Shown here piece by piece: positions 25,518-32,885 of a stretch of 64,000 nucleotides of DNA. Position 1 is the first letter of the stretch; every line of letters starts with the position of its first letter. Both the position numbers and the translations under genes were made by a program. The stretch lies in NCBI RefSeq assembly GCF_963422335.1, contig NZ_OY729424.1, positions 3,720,001 through 3,784,000 on the forward strand, written 5' to 3'. Below the pieces are notes generated by a model. It was not told the DNA's origin. It searched no databases and saw only the letters and a program-made list of their open reading frames with translations. This stretch comes from an uncultured Roseateles sp. GTDB taxonomy: Bacteria > Pseudomonadota > Gammaproteobacteria > Burkholderiales > Burkholderiaceae_C.

Positions 25518-26845
25518 GCCGCGGTGCGCCGCATCTGCACGATGGCCAAGAGGCCGCCGCCCGGTGCGTTCTGCAGCTCCAGGCTGCCGCCCATGCGCTG
25601 CAGCGCCTTCTCGACGATGGCCAGGCCCAGGCCGGCACCGGTGGCGGCGGTGCGGGCGGTGTCACCGCGGAAGAAGGGCGTGGTCAGCTGGGCCAGTTTT
25701 TCCGGCGGCACGCCGGCGCCATGGTCGCGCACGCGGATGTTGACAAAGGCACCGGCACGCTCGGCGCTGACCTCGACCTCGGCCATGCCGCTGCTGGCGC
25801 TGAGGCCATAGCGGCGCGCGTTCTCGAACAGGTTCTGCAGCACTCTGCCCAGCTCGGTATCGTCGGCCAGCACCATGATGTCGCCCGGCACCTGGGCCTC
25901 AATGCGGATCTGCTCCGGGTTGCGGAAGGCATTGATCTCGCGCTCGACCAGCAGGGCCAGCGGCACCGGCTCCAGCATCACCTCGCCGGGGCGGGAGTAG
26001 TCGAGGAATTTGTCGATGATGGCGTCGAGCTGGTCGATGTCCAGCGCCATATTGCGGCGGGCCTCCTCGTCGTGCACGCTCATCTCGGCTTCGAGCCGCA
26101 GCCGGGCCAGCGGCGTGCGCAGGTCGTGCGAGATGCCGGCCAGCATCACGGCGCGGTCTTCGTCCACCTTGGCCAGCTCGCGGGCCATGCGGTTGAAGCC
26201 CATATTGACCTCGCGGATCTCGCTGGTGCGGGTGTTCTCGTCCAGGCGCGAGTCGTACTCGCCGTCGCGGATGCGGCTGGCCGCCGAGCTGAGCTCGCGC
26301 AGCGGCTCGTTGATCAGCCGGGCAATGCCCACCGAGCCGAGGATGGTGGCAATCAGCGCGATCGCCACCCAGGGCCCCCAGATCTCCAGGCTCACCGGCT
26401 GCACACGGGCCAGGTCGGTGCGCAGCCAGAAGGGGTCGGTGTCGATATTGAAGCCCACCCACAGGCCGGGCTGGTTGTTGACGCTCTTGGCCACCACCGT
26501 GCCCGGGCCCAGCTGGGCGCGCAGGCCATCGGCAATGCTGCGGGTGAAGGTGTCGGACTCATAGGCCTGCCAGCGATCGCCCTTTTCGCGCGGCAGCACC
26601 TTGACCGTGTCTTCGTCCGACATGGTCTTGACCATGGCGATGCGGTTGATGCCGTCGGTCTGCAGCAGGGCGCTGCGCGTCAAGTTGACCAGGCTGGCCA
26701 GCTGCTGGGCCGATTGCAGGGCGCGGGGCTCGGCCTCCAGCGCACGAAAGGTCTGCACCCAGGCGAACACCCCTCCGGCCAGCAACATGGCCAGCAGGAA
26801 GAAGGTGCGCCAGAAAAGACTCAGGGCGAGTTTGCTCACGGACAT
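25514..26845 (-). CDS. envZ: EnvZ-like sensor histidine kinase
   Basis: The 443-residue kinase has a membrane helix near the start (about 10-30), a periplasmic segment, a second helix (about 153-175), a HAMP linker, the phospho-accepting histidine in AGISHDLRTPLARLR (about 239), and the ATPase motifs NLFENARRYG, DHGAGVPPEKL and GAGLGLAIVEKAL. The HDLRTPLARLR box and ARLINEPLREL segment resemble EnvZ. It pairs with the OmpR-like gene 48 bases upstream on the same strand. Whether it senses osmolarity is not shown by sequence. Confidence 0.88.
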   Translation of the reverse strand: MSVSKLALSLFWRTFFLLAMLLAGGVFAWVQTFRALEAEPRALQSAQQLASLVNLTRSALLQTDGINRIAMVKTMSDEDTVKVLPREKGDRWQAYESDTFTRSIADGLRAQLGPGTVVAKSVNNQPGLWVGFNIDTDPFWLRTDLARVQPVSLEIWGPWVAIALIATILGSVGIARLINEPLRELSSAASRIRDGEYDSRLDENTRTSEIREVNMGFNRMARELAKVDEDRAVMLAGISHDLRTPLARLRLEAEMSVHDEEARRNMALDIDQLDAIIDKFLDYSRPGEVMLEPVPLALLVEREINAFRNPEQIRIEAQVPGDIMVLADDTELGRVLQNLFENARRYGLSASSGMAEVEVSAERAGAFVNIRVRDHGAGVPPEKLAQLTTPFFRGDTARTAATGAGLGLAIVEKALQRMGGSLELQNAPGGGLLAIVQMRRTAA

Positions 26846-26893
26846 GGAGGCGATGGTGCCAGAGTCCGTATCGAAGGCCGGCTCATTCCGGGG

Positions 26894-27628
26894 TCAGGAC
26901 GTGCCATCCGGCACGAAGACATAGCCCACGCCCCAGACGGTCTGGATATAGCGCGGCTGGGTCGGGTCGGGCTCCAGCATCTTGCGCAGACGCGAGATCT
27001 GCACATCGAGGCTGCGATCGAAGGGCTCGAACTCGCGGCCCCGGGCCAGCTGGGCCAGCTTGTCGCGGCTCAAGGGCTGGCGCGGGTGGCGCACCAGGGC
27101 CTTGAGCATCGAGAACTCGCCGGTGGTCAGCTGCAACTGTTCGCCGTCCTTGGTCAGGCGGCGCTGGGCCAGATCGAACTCGAAGGGGCCGAAGCTGACC
27201 GTCATCGCCTCCTTGGTCGGGGCGCCAGGCGCCTCCATGGCGGGACGGCGGCGCAGCACGGCGTGGATGCGGGCCAGCAACTCTCGCGGATTGAAGGGCT
27301 TGGGCATGTAGTCGTCGGCGCCGACCTCGAGGCCGACGATGCGATCCACCTCCTCGACCTTGGCGGTGAGCATGATGATGGGCGTCAGGTCATTGGCGGC
27401 ACGCAGGCGGCGGCAGATCGACAGGCCGTCTTCGCCCGGCAGCATCAGGTCGAGCACGATCAGGTCGACGTTCTCGCGCGTCAGCAGCTTGTTCAGCGAT
27501 TTGCCGTCCTCGGCCAGCAGGACCTCGAAGCCTTCCTGGGTGAGGTAGCGGCGCAGCAGATCGCGGATGCGCGCATCGTCATCGACGACGGCAATGCGGT
27601 TGGGACGGGCGGGGGCAGCGGTGCTCAT
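26894..27628 (-). CDS. ompR: OmpR-like response regulator
   Basis: The 244-residue protein has a receiver domain with acidic pocket VVDDD, acceptor aspartate in LIVLDLMLPGEDG (about 61) and lysine in YMPKPFNPRELL, and a C-terminal winged helix with SRDKLAQLARGREFEPFDRSLDV and VWGVGYVFVPDG, which closely resembles OmpR. Start MSTAAPARP at 27628 fits the family better than the earlier in-frame start at 27658. Copies of TTTGTAAC just upstream resemble OmpR boxes and suggest autoregulation. Confidence 0.9.
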   Translation of the reverse strand: MSTAAPARPNRIAVVDDDARIRDLLRRYLTQEGFEVLLAEDGKSLNKLLTRENVDLIVLDLMLPGEDGLSICRRLRAANDLTPIIMLTAKVEEVDRIVGLEVGADDYMPKPFNPRELLARIHAVLRRRPAMEAPGAPTKEAMTVSFGPFEFDLAQRRLTKDGEQLQLTTGEFSMLKALVRHPRQPLSRDKLAQLARGREFEPFDRSLDVQISRLRKMLEPDPTQPRYIQTVWGVGYVFVPDGTS

Positions 27629-27642
27629 GGCAGGCCTCGAAA

Positions 27643-27708
27643 TTTGTAACAGCGCCATTGTGGCGAGCTTTGCCGGTCTTGAGTTTGTAACTGACCTCCG
27701 GTTACAAA
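27643..27708. promoter_or_regulatory. TTTGTAAC box cluster between ompR and the SIMPL gene
   Basis: TTTGTAAC occurs at 27643-27650 and 27684-27691, and its reverse complement GTTACAAA at 27701-27708. The last two form an inverted repeat with a nine-base spacer. OmpR half sites in enterobacteria contain TGTAAC-like cores, and the cluster lies in the gap between the ompR-like gene and the divergent SIMPL gene, so it may control both. Confidence 0.5.
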
Positions 27709-27775
27709 TCTTGCGCTTTGAGCGTTACGCTCGGATGGCATGCTGCGTTGTTACTGATTTCAGGGAGTTTTGAAG

Positions 27776-28474
27776 ATGCAAAAGACTGTTGTGTTGCTTT
27801 CCATGGCGCTTGGCGCTGCCGTCACTGCCCAGGCCGCCGAGCCGGTGAGGCGTGATCTGCTGAGCCTGAATGCCAGCGCCTCGGTGGAGGTGACCCGAGA
27901 TGTGCTGGCCGTGGCCTTCAGCACCACCCGTGAGGGCAGCGATGCGGCGACCGTCCAATCCGGCCTGAAGCAGGCGCTGGACGCCGCCCTTGCCGAGGCC
28001 AAGAAGGCTGCCAAGCCGGGCCAGGTGGAGGTGCAGACCGGCAATTTCTCGCTCTACCCGCGCTATAGCAGCAAGGGCGGCATCACCGGCTGGCAGGGCA
28101 CGGCCGAGCTGCTGGTCGAGGGCAAGGACGCTCCGGCCATCGCCCAGCTGACTGGCCGCATCAACACGATGACGATTGCCCGCGTGGGCTACAACCTGTC
28201 GCGCGAGCAGCGCGAACGCGCCGAGGCCGAGGTCTCGGCCCAGGCCATCGCACGCTACCGCGCCAAGGCGGCCGAGTATGCGAAGCAGTTCGGCTACAGC
28301 GGCTACGGCATTGCCGAGATCAGCATCAGCGGCGATGAGCCGATGCGCTATGCGGCCATGGCCTCACCGCGCCTGAAGACCATGGCCGCCTCGGCGGACG
28401 AGGCCCTGCCGGTGGAGGCCGGCAAGGCCACCGTCACCGTATCCGTCAATGGCACGGTGCAGATGACGAAGTAG
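27776..28474 (+). CDS. Periplasmic SIMPL-domain (DUF541) protein
   Basis: The 232-residue protein has a signal peptide (MQKTVVLLSMALGAAVTAQAA) and one SIMPL domain: LNASASVEVTRDVLAVAFSTTREG at the start, a middle WQGTAELLVEGKD, and a C-terminal strand VTVSVNGTVQM. Members such as YggE affect oxidative stress resistance in E. coli; the molecular role is unclear. Start at 27776 has GGGAG eight bases before it. It is divergent from ompR with shared TTTGTAAC boxes in the gap, which hints at envelope-stress control. Confidence 0.88.
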   Translation: MQKTVVLLSMALGAAVTAQAAEPVRRDLLSLNASASVEVTRDVLAVAFSTTREGSDAATVQSGLKQALDAALAEAKKAAKPGQVEVQTGNFSLYPRYSSKGGITGWQGTAELLVEGKDAPAIAQLTGRINTMTIARVGYNLSREQRERAEAEVSAQAIARYRAKAAEYAKQFGYSGYGIAEISISGDEPMRYAAMASPRLKTMAASADEALPVEAGKATVTVSVNGTVQMTK

Positions 28475-28475
28475 T

Positions 28476-28491
28476 CCGGGCTCCGGCCCGG
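28476..28491. terminator. Hairpin between convergent SIMPL and bdhA genes
   Basis: CCGGGC (28476-28481) and GCCCGG (28486-28491) form a short stem with a TCCG loop directly after the SIMPL stop. No T-run follows, so intrinsic termination is uncertain. A larger, imperfect GC-rich inverted repeat (CCTCGG to CCGAGG) follows before the bdhA stop and could serve either direction. Confidence 0.3.
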
Positions 28492-28538
28492 CATCGCCTC
28501 GGGGGATCGGTCGGTGTACCCGACGACCGAGGGGCTCA

Positions 28539-29309
28539 CTACTGCGCCGTCCAGCCGCCATCCATCGCCCAGGCTTGCCCGCGGACATTGTTGGCGGCGG
28601 CCGAGCACAGGAACACGCTCAGTTCGCCCAGCTCATCGGGCGTGGTGAACTGCAGCGAAGGCTGCTTCTCGGCCAGCATGCGGCGCTTGGCCTCATCGAC
28701 GCTGATGCTCTCGGCGGCGGCGCGGTCATCGACCTGTTTTTGCACCAGGGGCGTCAGCACCCAGCCGGGGCAGATGGCGTTGACGGTGACGCCGCTGGTG
28801 GCCGTCTCCAGCGCCACCGACTTGGTGAAACCCACCAGCCCATGCTTGGCGGCCACATAGGCCGATTTCTGCGCCGAGGCCACCAGACCGTGGGCCGAGG
28901 CGATATTGATGATGCGGCCCCAGCCCTTGCCCAGCATGCCCGGCACGGCCAGGCGGGTGGTGTGGAAGGCCGAGCTCAGGTTGATGGCGATGATGGCGTC
29001 CCAGCGCTCGGCCGGAAAGTCCTGCACCGGCGCCACGTACTGGATGCCGGCGTTGTTGACCAGGATGTCGACGCCGCCGAATTCGGCCTGGGCATAGGCC
29101 ATCATGGCCTCGATCTCTGCCGGTTTGCTCATGTCGGCGCCGTGGTATCTCACCTGGACGCCCAAGGCTGCGACCTCGGCCTTGGGTGCCTCGTGGTCAC
29201 CAAAGCCATTGAGCACGATGTTCGCGCCCTGGCGGGCCAGGCTCAAAGCGATGCCCAGGCCGATGCCGCTGGTCGAGCCGGTCACCAAGGCGCATTTACC
29301 TTTCAACAT
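28539..29309 (-). CDS. bdhA: 3-hydroxybutyrate dehydrogenase
   Basis: The 256-residue short-chain dehydrogenase interconverts D-3-hydroxybutyrate and acetoacetate with NAD. It has the cofactor motif TGSTSGIGLGIAL, NNAGIQ, the catalytic serine in NIASAHG, YVAAKHG with the Tyr-Lys pair, and the CPGWVLTPLVQKQ section characteristic of this enzyme. AGGAG lies seven bases before the ATG. It would use monomers released from polyhydroxybutyrate; phaR at 40547 indicates that this polymer is made. Divergent from an alpha/beta hydrolase with a 51-bp gap. Confidence 0.92.
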   Translation of the reverse strand: MLKGKCALVTGSTSGIGLGIALSLARQGANIVLNGFGDHEAPKAEVAALGVQVRYHGADMSKPAEIEAMMAYAQAEFGGVDILVNNAGIQYVAPVQDFPAERWDAIIAINLSSAFHTTRLAVPGMLGKGWGRIINIASAHGLVASAQKSAYVAAKHGLVGFTKSVALETATSGVTVNAICPGWVLTPLVQKQVDDRAAAESISVDEAKRRMLAEKQPSLQFTTPDELGELSVFLCSAAANNVRGQAWAMDGGWTAQ

Positions 29310-29360
29310 GTCAGTACTCCTAAGGGTTGCTACGATCCATTATCAAAGAAGGATCACATC

Positions 29361-30227
29361 ATGGCGGAACCGAGGCTGAACAATGTGCAATGTCTGGGTG
29401 CTTCCGGCCTGCATCGCATGGCGTATTGGGAGTGGGGCGAGCGCAGCAATCCGCGGGTGCTGGTCTGTGTGCACGGCCTGGCCCGGCAGGGGCGCGACTT
29501 CGATACCTTGGCGCAGCGCCTGAGCGAACGCTACCGCGTGATCTGCCCCGATGTGGCGGGGCGGGGCCAGTCGGACTGGCTGGCCAATCCCCAGGGCTAC
29601 CAGATCCCGGCCTATGTGGCCGATATGGTCACCTTGCTGGCGCGGCTCGATGTGGCCCAGGTGGACTGGCTGGGCACATCGATGGGCGGGCTGATAGGCC
29701 TGGGCCTGGCGGCGCTGCCGCAGTCGCCGGTGCGCCGGCTGGTGCTCAACGACGTGGGCCCGGCGATCCAGTACCAGGCCTTGCAGCGCATCGGCACCTA
29801 TCTGGGCATGCCCCTGCATGTGGACACGGTGGAGCAGGGCGCTGCCTATCTGTGGACGATCTCGCAGAGCTTCGGCCCGCACACGCCCGAGCAGTGGCTG
29901 GCCCTGTCCAGGCCCATGTTCAAGCCGGAAGGGACAGGTCTGAAGCTGCACTACGACCCGCAGATCGCCGTGCCCTTTCGCGGCGTCACGCCCGAGCTGG
30001 CGGCGGCCGGCGAGGCGGCGCTGTGGCAGGCCTATGACGCGCTGCGCCAGCCGACCCTGCTGCTGCGCGGGGCCGACTCCGACCTGCTGTCCGCCGCCAC
30101 CGCCCAGGCCATGACCCAGCGCGGCCCCAGGGCCCGGCTGCACGAATTTGCCGGCGTGGGCCATGCGCCGACGCTGGTGGCCGATGAACAAATCCAAGTG
30201 GTGCAAGATTTCCTGAATGAAGACTGA
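29361..30227 (+). CDS. Alpha/beta hydrolase, possibly a 3-hydroxybutyrate oligomer hydrolase
   Basis: The 288-residue protein is a classic alpha/beta hydrolase: oxyanion region VCVHGLARQGRDFD, nucleophile elbow GTSMGG (about residue 112), a candidate acid in LRGADSD, and histidine in GVGHAPTL. No signal peptide is seen, so it acts in the cytoplasm. It is divergent from bdhA and about the size of the small intracellular 3HB-oligomer hydrolases of Cupriavidus, so it could supply monomer to BdhA; this is a positional inference. Its stop overlaps the relA start by 11 bases. Confidence 0.82.
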   Translation: MAEPRLNNVQCLGASGLHRMAYWEWGERSNPRVLVCVHGLARQGRDFDTLAQRLSERYRVICPDVAGRGQSDWLANPQGYQIPAYVADMVTLLARLDVAQVDWLGTSMGGLIGLGLAALPQSPVRRLVLNDVGPAIQYQALQRIGTYLGMPLHVDTVEQGAAYLWTISQSFGPHTPEQWLALSRPMFKPEGTGLKLHYDPQIAVPFRGVTPELAAAGEAALWQAYDALRQPTLLLRGADSDLLSAATAQAMTQRGPRARLHEFAGVGHAPTLVADEQIQVVQDFLNED

Positions 30228-32478
30228 ACCCGCGGCCCGTCCCGAGACGGCTGCCCCCATCGTCGCCTTGCTCGAGGCCAGCGGCCCCGGGCCGGCTGGC
30301 GAAGCCTCGCCGCTGGAGCGCGCACGCACCTTCGCCGAGCCGCTGCTGAGCGGCGAGATGCTGGACACCGGCGAGGAGGCCTTGGCCCATGCCGATGGCG
30401 TCAGCGAGATCCTGCTGGCGATTGGCGCCGCACCATCAATGCGCGCCGCCTCCTACCTGGTCTATGCCGGCGACTACCTGGCCAAGCCCGAGGAGGTGGT
30501 CAGCAAGGCTTTTGGCGAGTCCTATGCCAGCCTGGTCACGCACACGCGCAAGCTGGTGCAGATCCAGCGTGCCGCGCGCGAGGCTCAGGTCGGCGAGGAG
30601 CAGAAGGCGGTGCAGACCGAGCGCGTGCGCAAGATGCTGCTGGCCTTCTCGCGCGATCTGCGCGTGGTGCTGCTGCGCCTGGCCTCGCGGCTGCAGACCT
30701 TGCGCTTCTTCGCCGCCACCAAGACCGAGTGCCCGAAGGCGCTGGCGCGCGAGTCTATGCAGGTGTTCGCGCCGCTGGCCAACCGCCTGGGCATCTGGCA
30801 GATCAAGTGGGAGATCGAGGACCTGTCCTTCCGCTTTCTGGAGCCCGACAACTACCGCCGCGTCGCCCGCTCGCTGGACGAGAAACGCATCGAGCGCGCC
30901 CAGGGCGTCGAGGGCGCACGCTGCGCGCTGCAGGACGAGCTGAAGGCGCAAGGCATCAATGCCGAGGTGCAGGGCCGGCCCAAGCATCTGTACAGCATCT
31001 GGAAAAAGATGCAGGGCAAGGGCCTGAATATCGAGCGTGTGTTCGACCTGCGGGCGCTGCGCGTGATCGTGCCCGAACTGCGCGACTGCTATGCGGTGCT
31101 GAGCCATCTGCACGAGCACTACAAGCCGGTGGCCGGCGAGTTCGACGACTACATCGCCAAGCCCAAGCCCAACGGCTACCAGTCGCTGCACACCGTGGTG
31201 CTGGATGCCCAGGAGCGGACCATGGAGGTGCAGATACGCACCCGCGCGATGCACGAACATGCGGAGCACGGGGTGGCCGCGCACTGGGCCTACAAGGAAG
31301 CCGGCGCCAAGGGCTATGCCGGCGTCAGTGCGGTGGGCGACTTCGAGGAGCAGGTCGCCCAGGCGCGCAAGGCCGTGCTGCGCCAGCTGCTGGCCTGGGA
31401 GCGCGATTTCGTCGAGTCCGGCACCGAGCAGGCGGGCGGCGCGCCGGCGGTGTTCGACGAACGCATCTATGTGTTCACGCCGCAGGCCACCATCGTCGAG
31501 CTGGCCGCCAACGCCACGCCCATCGACTTTGCCTATGCCTTGCACACCGACCTGGGCCACCGCTGCCGCGGGGCCAAGGTCGATGGCGTGATGGTGCCGC
31601 TGAACACGCCGCTGAAAAGCGGCCAGACGGTGGAGGTGATCGCCATCAAGGAGGGCGGCCCGTCGCTGGACTGGCTCAATGCCGAGTTGGGCTATCTGCA
31701 GAGCCAGCGCTCCAAGGCCAAGGTGCGGGCCTGGTTCAATGCGCTGGCCCAGGCGCAGACGGTGGCCAAGGGCCGCGAGCTGGTCGAGAAGCTGTTGCAG
31801 CGCGAGGGCAAGACGGCCGTCAAGCTTGAAGACCTGGCCTCTCAGCTGGGCTTCAAGAGCGCCGATGCGCTGTTCGAGGTGGTCGGCAAGGATGAGTTCT
31901 CGCTGCGCAATATCGAGACCCTGTTGCGCCCGGTCGAGCCGGTGCAGCCCGAGGATGAATGGCTGGCCAAACGCTACTCACGCCCCGGCACCGGTGGCAC
32001 CGCGCCCAAGGGCGGCGTGCTGGTGGTCGGTGTCGATTCGCTGCTCACCAGCCTGGCGCGCTGCTGCCGGCCGGCGCCGCCTGACGCGATTGGCGGCTAT
32101 GTGACGCGCGGCAAGGGCGTGGCCATCCACCGCATCGCCTGCAGCAATTTCCGCCAGATGGCCAGCACCGCGCCCGAGCGGCAAATTCCAGTCACCTGGG
32201 GCACGGCCAGCGCCACGGCACCGAGCGTCTATCCGGTCGACGTGATGGTCGAGTCAACCGACCGGCAGGGCCTGCTGCGCGACGTGCTGGACGTGTTCGC
32301 CAAGGAGAAGATGAACGTCACCAGCGTCAACACCCAGTCGATGAAGGCCACCCGCGGCGCCAAGGGCGACACCGCCTGGATGACCTTCACCGTCGAGGTG
32401 TCCGACTCGGCCCGCCTGCAGCAGGTGCTGCGCAGCGTGTGCCAGGTCAACGGCGTGCGCGGCGCCCGCCGAAAATGA
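30217..32478 (+). CDS. relA: RelA-type (p)ppGpp synthetase
   Basis: The 753-residue protein has the RelA/SpoT layout: a degenerate HD hydrolase region, the synthetase domain with GEFDDYIAKPKPNGYQSLHT (about 305-325), a TGS domain with IDFAYALHTDLGHRC, a zinc-finger-like CCRPAPPDAIGGY, and a C-terminal ACT domain. The EFDD sequence marks RelA-type synthetases, and the HDxxED hydrolase motif is absent, so it should make but not degrade the alarmone; a SpoT elsewhere would be needed. It is probably ribosome-associated and activated by amino-acid starvation. The start overlaps the upstream hydrolase gene. Confidence 0.94.
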   Translation: MKTEPAARPETAAPIVALLEASGPGPAGEASPLERARTFAEPLLSGEMLDTGEEALAHADGVSEILLAIGAAPSMRAASYLVYAGDYLAKPEEVVSKAFGESYASLVTHTRKLVQIQRAAREAQVGEEQKAVQTERVRKMLLAFSRDLRVVLLRLASRLQTLRFFAATKTECPKALARESMQVFAPLANRLGIWQIKWEIEDLSFRFLEPDNYRRVARSLDEKRIERAQGVEGARCALQDELKAQGINAEVQGRPKHLYSIWKKMQGKGLNIERVFDLRALRVIVPELRDCYAVLSHLHEHYKPVAGEFDDYIAKPKPNGYQSLHTVVLDAQERTMEVQIRTRAMHEHAEHGVAAHWAYKEAGAKGYAGVSAVGDFEEQVAQARKAVLRQLLAWERDFVESGTEQAGGAPAVFDERIYVFTPQATIVELAANATPIDFAYALHTDLGHRCRGAKVDGVMVPLNTPLKSGQTVEVIAIKEGGPSLDWLNAELGYLQSQRSKAKVRAWFNALAQAQTVAKGRELVEKLLQREGKTAVKLEDLASQLGFKSADALFEVVGKDEFSLRNIETLLRPVEPVQPEDEWLAKRYSRPGTGGTAPKGGVLVVGVDSLLTSLARCCRPAPPDAIGGYVTRGKGVAIHRIACSNFRQMASTAPERQIPVTWGTASATAPSVYPVDVMVESTDRQGLLRDVLDVFAKEKMNVTSVNTQSMKATRGAKGDTAWMTFTVEVSDSARLQQVLRSVCQVNGVRGARRK

Positions 32479-32491
32479 TTTCGCGATGGGC

Positions 32492-32521
32492 TTGCGCAGC
32501 AGCTGAAATTCGATATATACT
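32492..32521 (+). promoter_or_regulatory. Promoter of tRNA-Val
   Basis: TTGCGC (32492-32497) and TATACT (32516-32521) are spaced by 18 bases and lie directly ahead of the tRNA, with transcription expected to start around 32528. The GCGAGGCTC after the -10 box resembles a stringent GC-rich discriminator. It begins 13 bases after the relA stop. Confidence 0.6.
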
Positions 32522-32532
32522 GCGAGGCTCTT

Positions 32533-32609
32533 AGGCGCGTAGCTCAGCTGGTTAGAGCACCACCTTGACATGGTGGGGGTCGTTGGTTCGAGTCCAATCG
32601 CGCCTACCA
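32533..32609 (+). tRNA. tRNA-Val (GAC)
   Basis: The 77-base sequence folds as a tRNA: acceptor arms AGGCGCG and CGCGCCT, D-arm AGCTCAGCTGGTTAGAGC, anticodon stem CCACC/GGTGG around loop TTGACAT (anticodon GAC), T-arm with GGTTCGAGTCC, and an encoded CCA. Its last 60 bases plus three flanking bases are repeated at 35715-35777, marking it as the likely insertion site of the island that follows. Confidence 0.97.
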
Positions 32610-32612
32610 AAA
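32550..32612 (+). repeat. Direct repeat, left copy (3' part of tRNA-Val)
   Basis: These 63 bases, from the D-loop of tRNA-Val to just past its CCA, are identical to 35715-35777. Such duplications of a tRNA 3' end flank elements inserted by tyrosine recombinases. Confidence 0.9.
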
Positions 32613-32632
32613 TTTGGTAGTAAAGACCTTGA

Positions 32633-32668
32633 AAAAGCCCTTTAAGTTTAACGACTTAGAGGGCTTTT
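32633..32668 (+). terminator. Rho-independent terminator after tRNA-Val
   Basis: AAAAGCCCT (32633-32641) pairs with AGGGCTTTT (32660-32668), with extra pairing of AAGT and ACTT inside. The T-rich right arm makes it a good intrinsic terminator for the tRNA transcript. It lies within the putative island. Confidence 0.8.
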
Positions 32669-32885
32669 CTCATTTGCGGTGTGGTGCCGCTGGAGAGTGA
32701 AACAACTGTCCAAACGGCGTACCCTGGCTCCGCTTGCGCTTATTGTCAGCGTCAGACACAACAGCGCCAAGTCATTTGGCTCATCAACAGTGTTGAAGCG
32801 GGGGCCGTCGGCGCCAACAGCATGTGGCATGCTTGAGCGCCCGGGCTCTCCTGTGCTGCGGGCCCAGTTTCCGCCAAGCGCTGCC
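32669..32885. other. Non-coding left part of the island
   Basis: About 217 bases between the terminator and the end of the lipoprotein gene. Short open frames occur on both strands, but none has a ribosome site, recognisable motif or coding-like composition. I see no recombinase remnant. Confidence 0.5.

Noticed and set aside
23771..27649. Very long open frame on the plus strand across the patatin, ispF and envZ/ompR genes
   Set aside because: It runs through four well-supported genes in other frames and shows no recognisable domain.
30217..32478. Bifunctional SpoT-type enzyme
   Set aside because: The HDxxED hydrolase motif is missing and the synthetase has the EFDD sequence typical of RelA.
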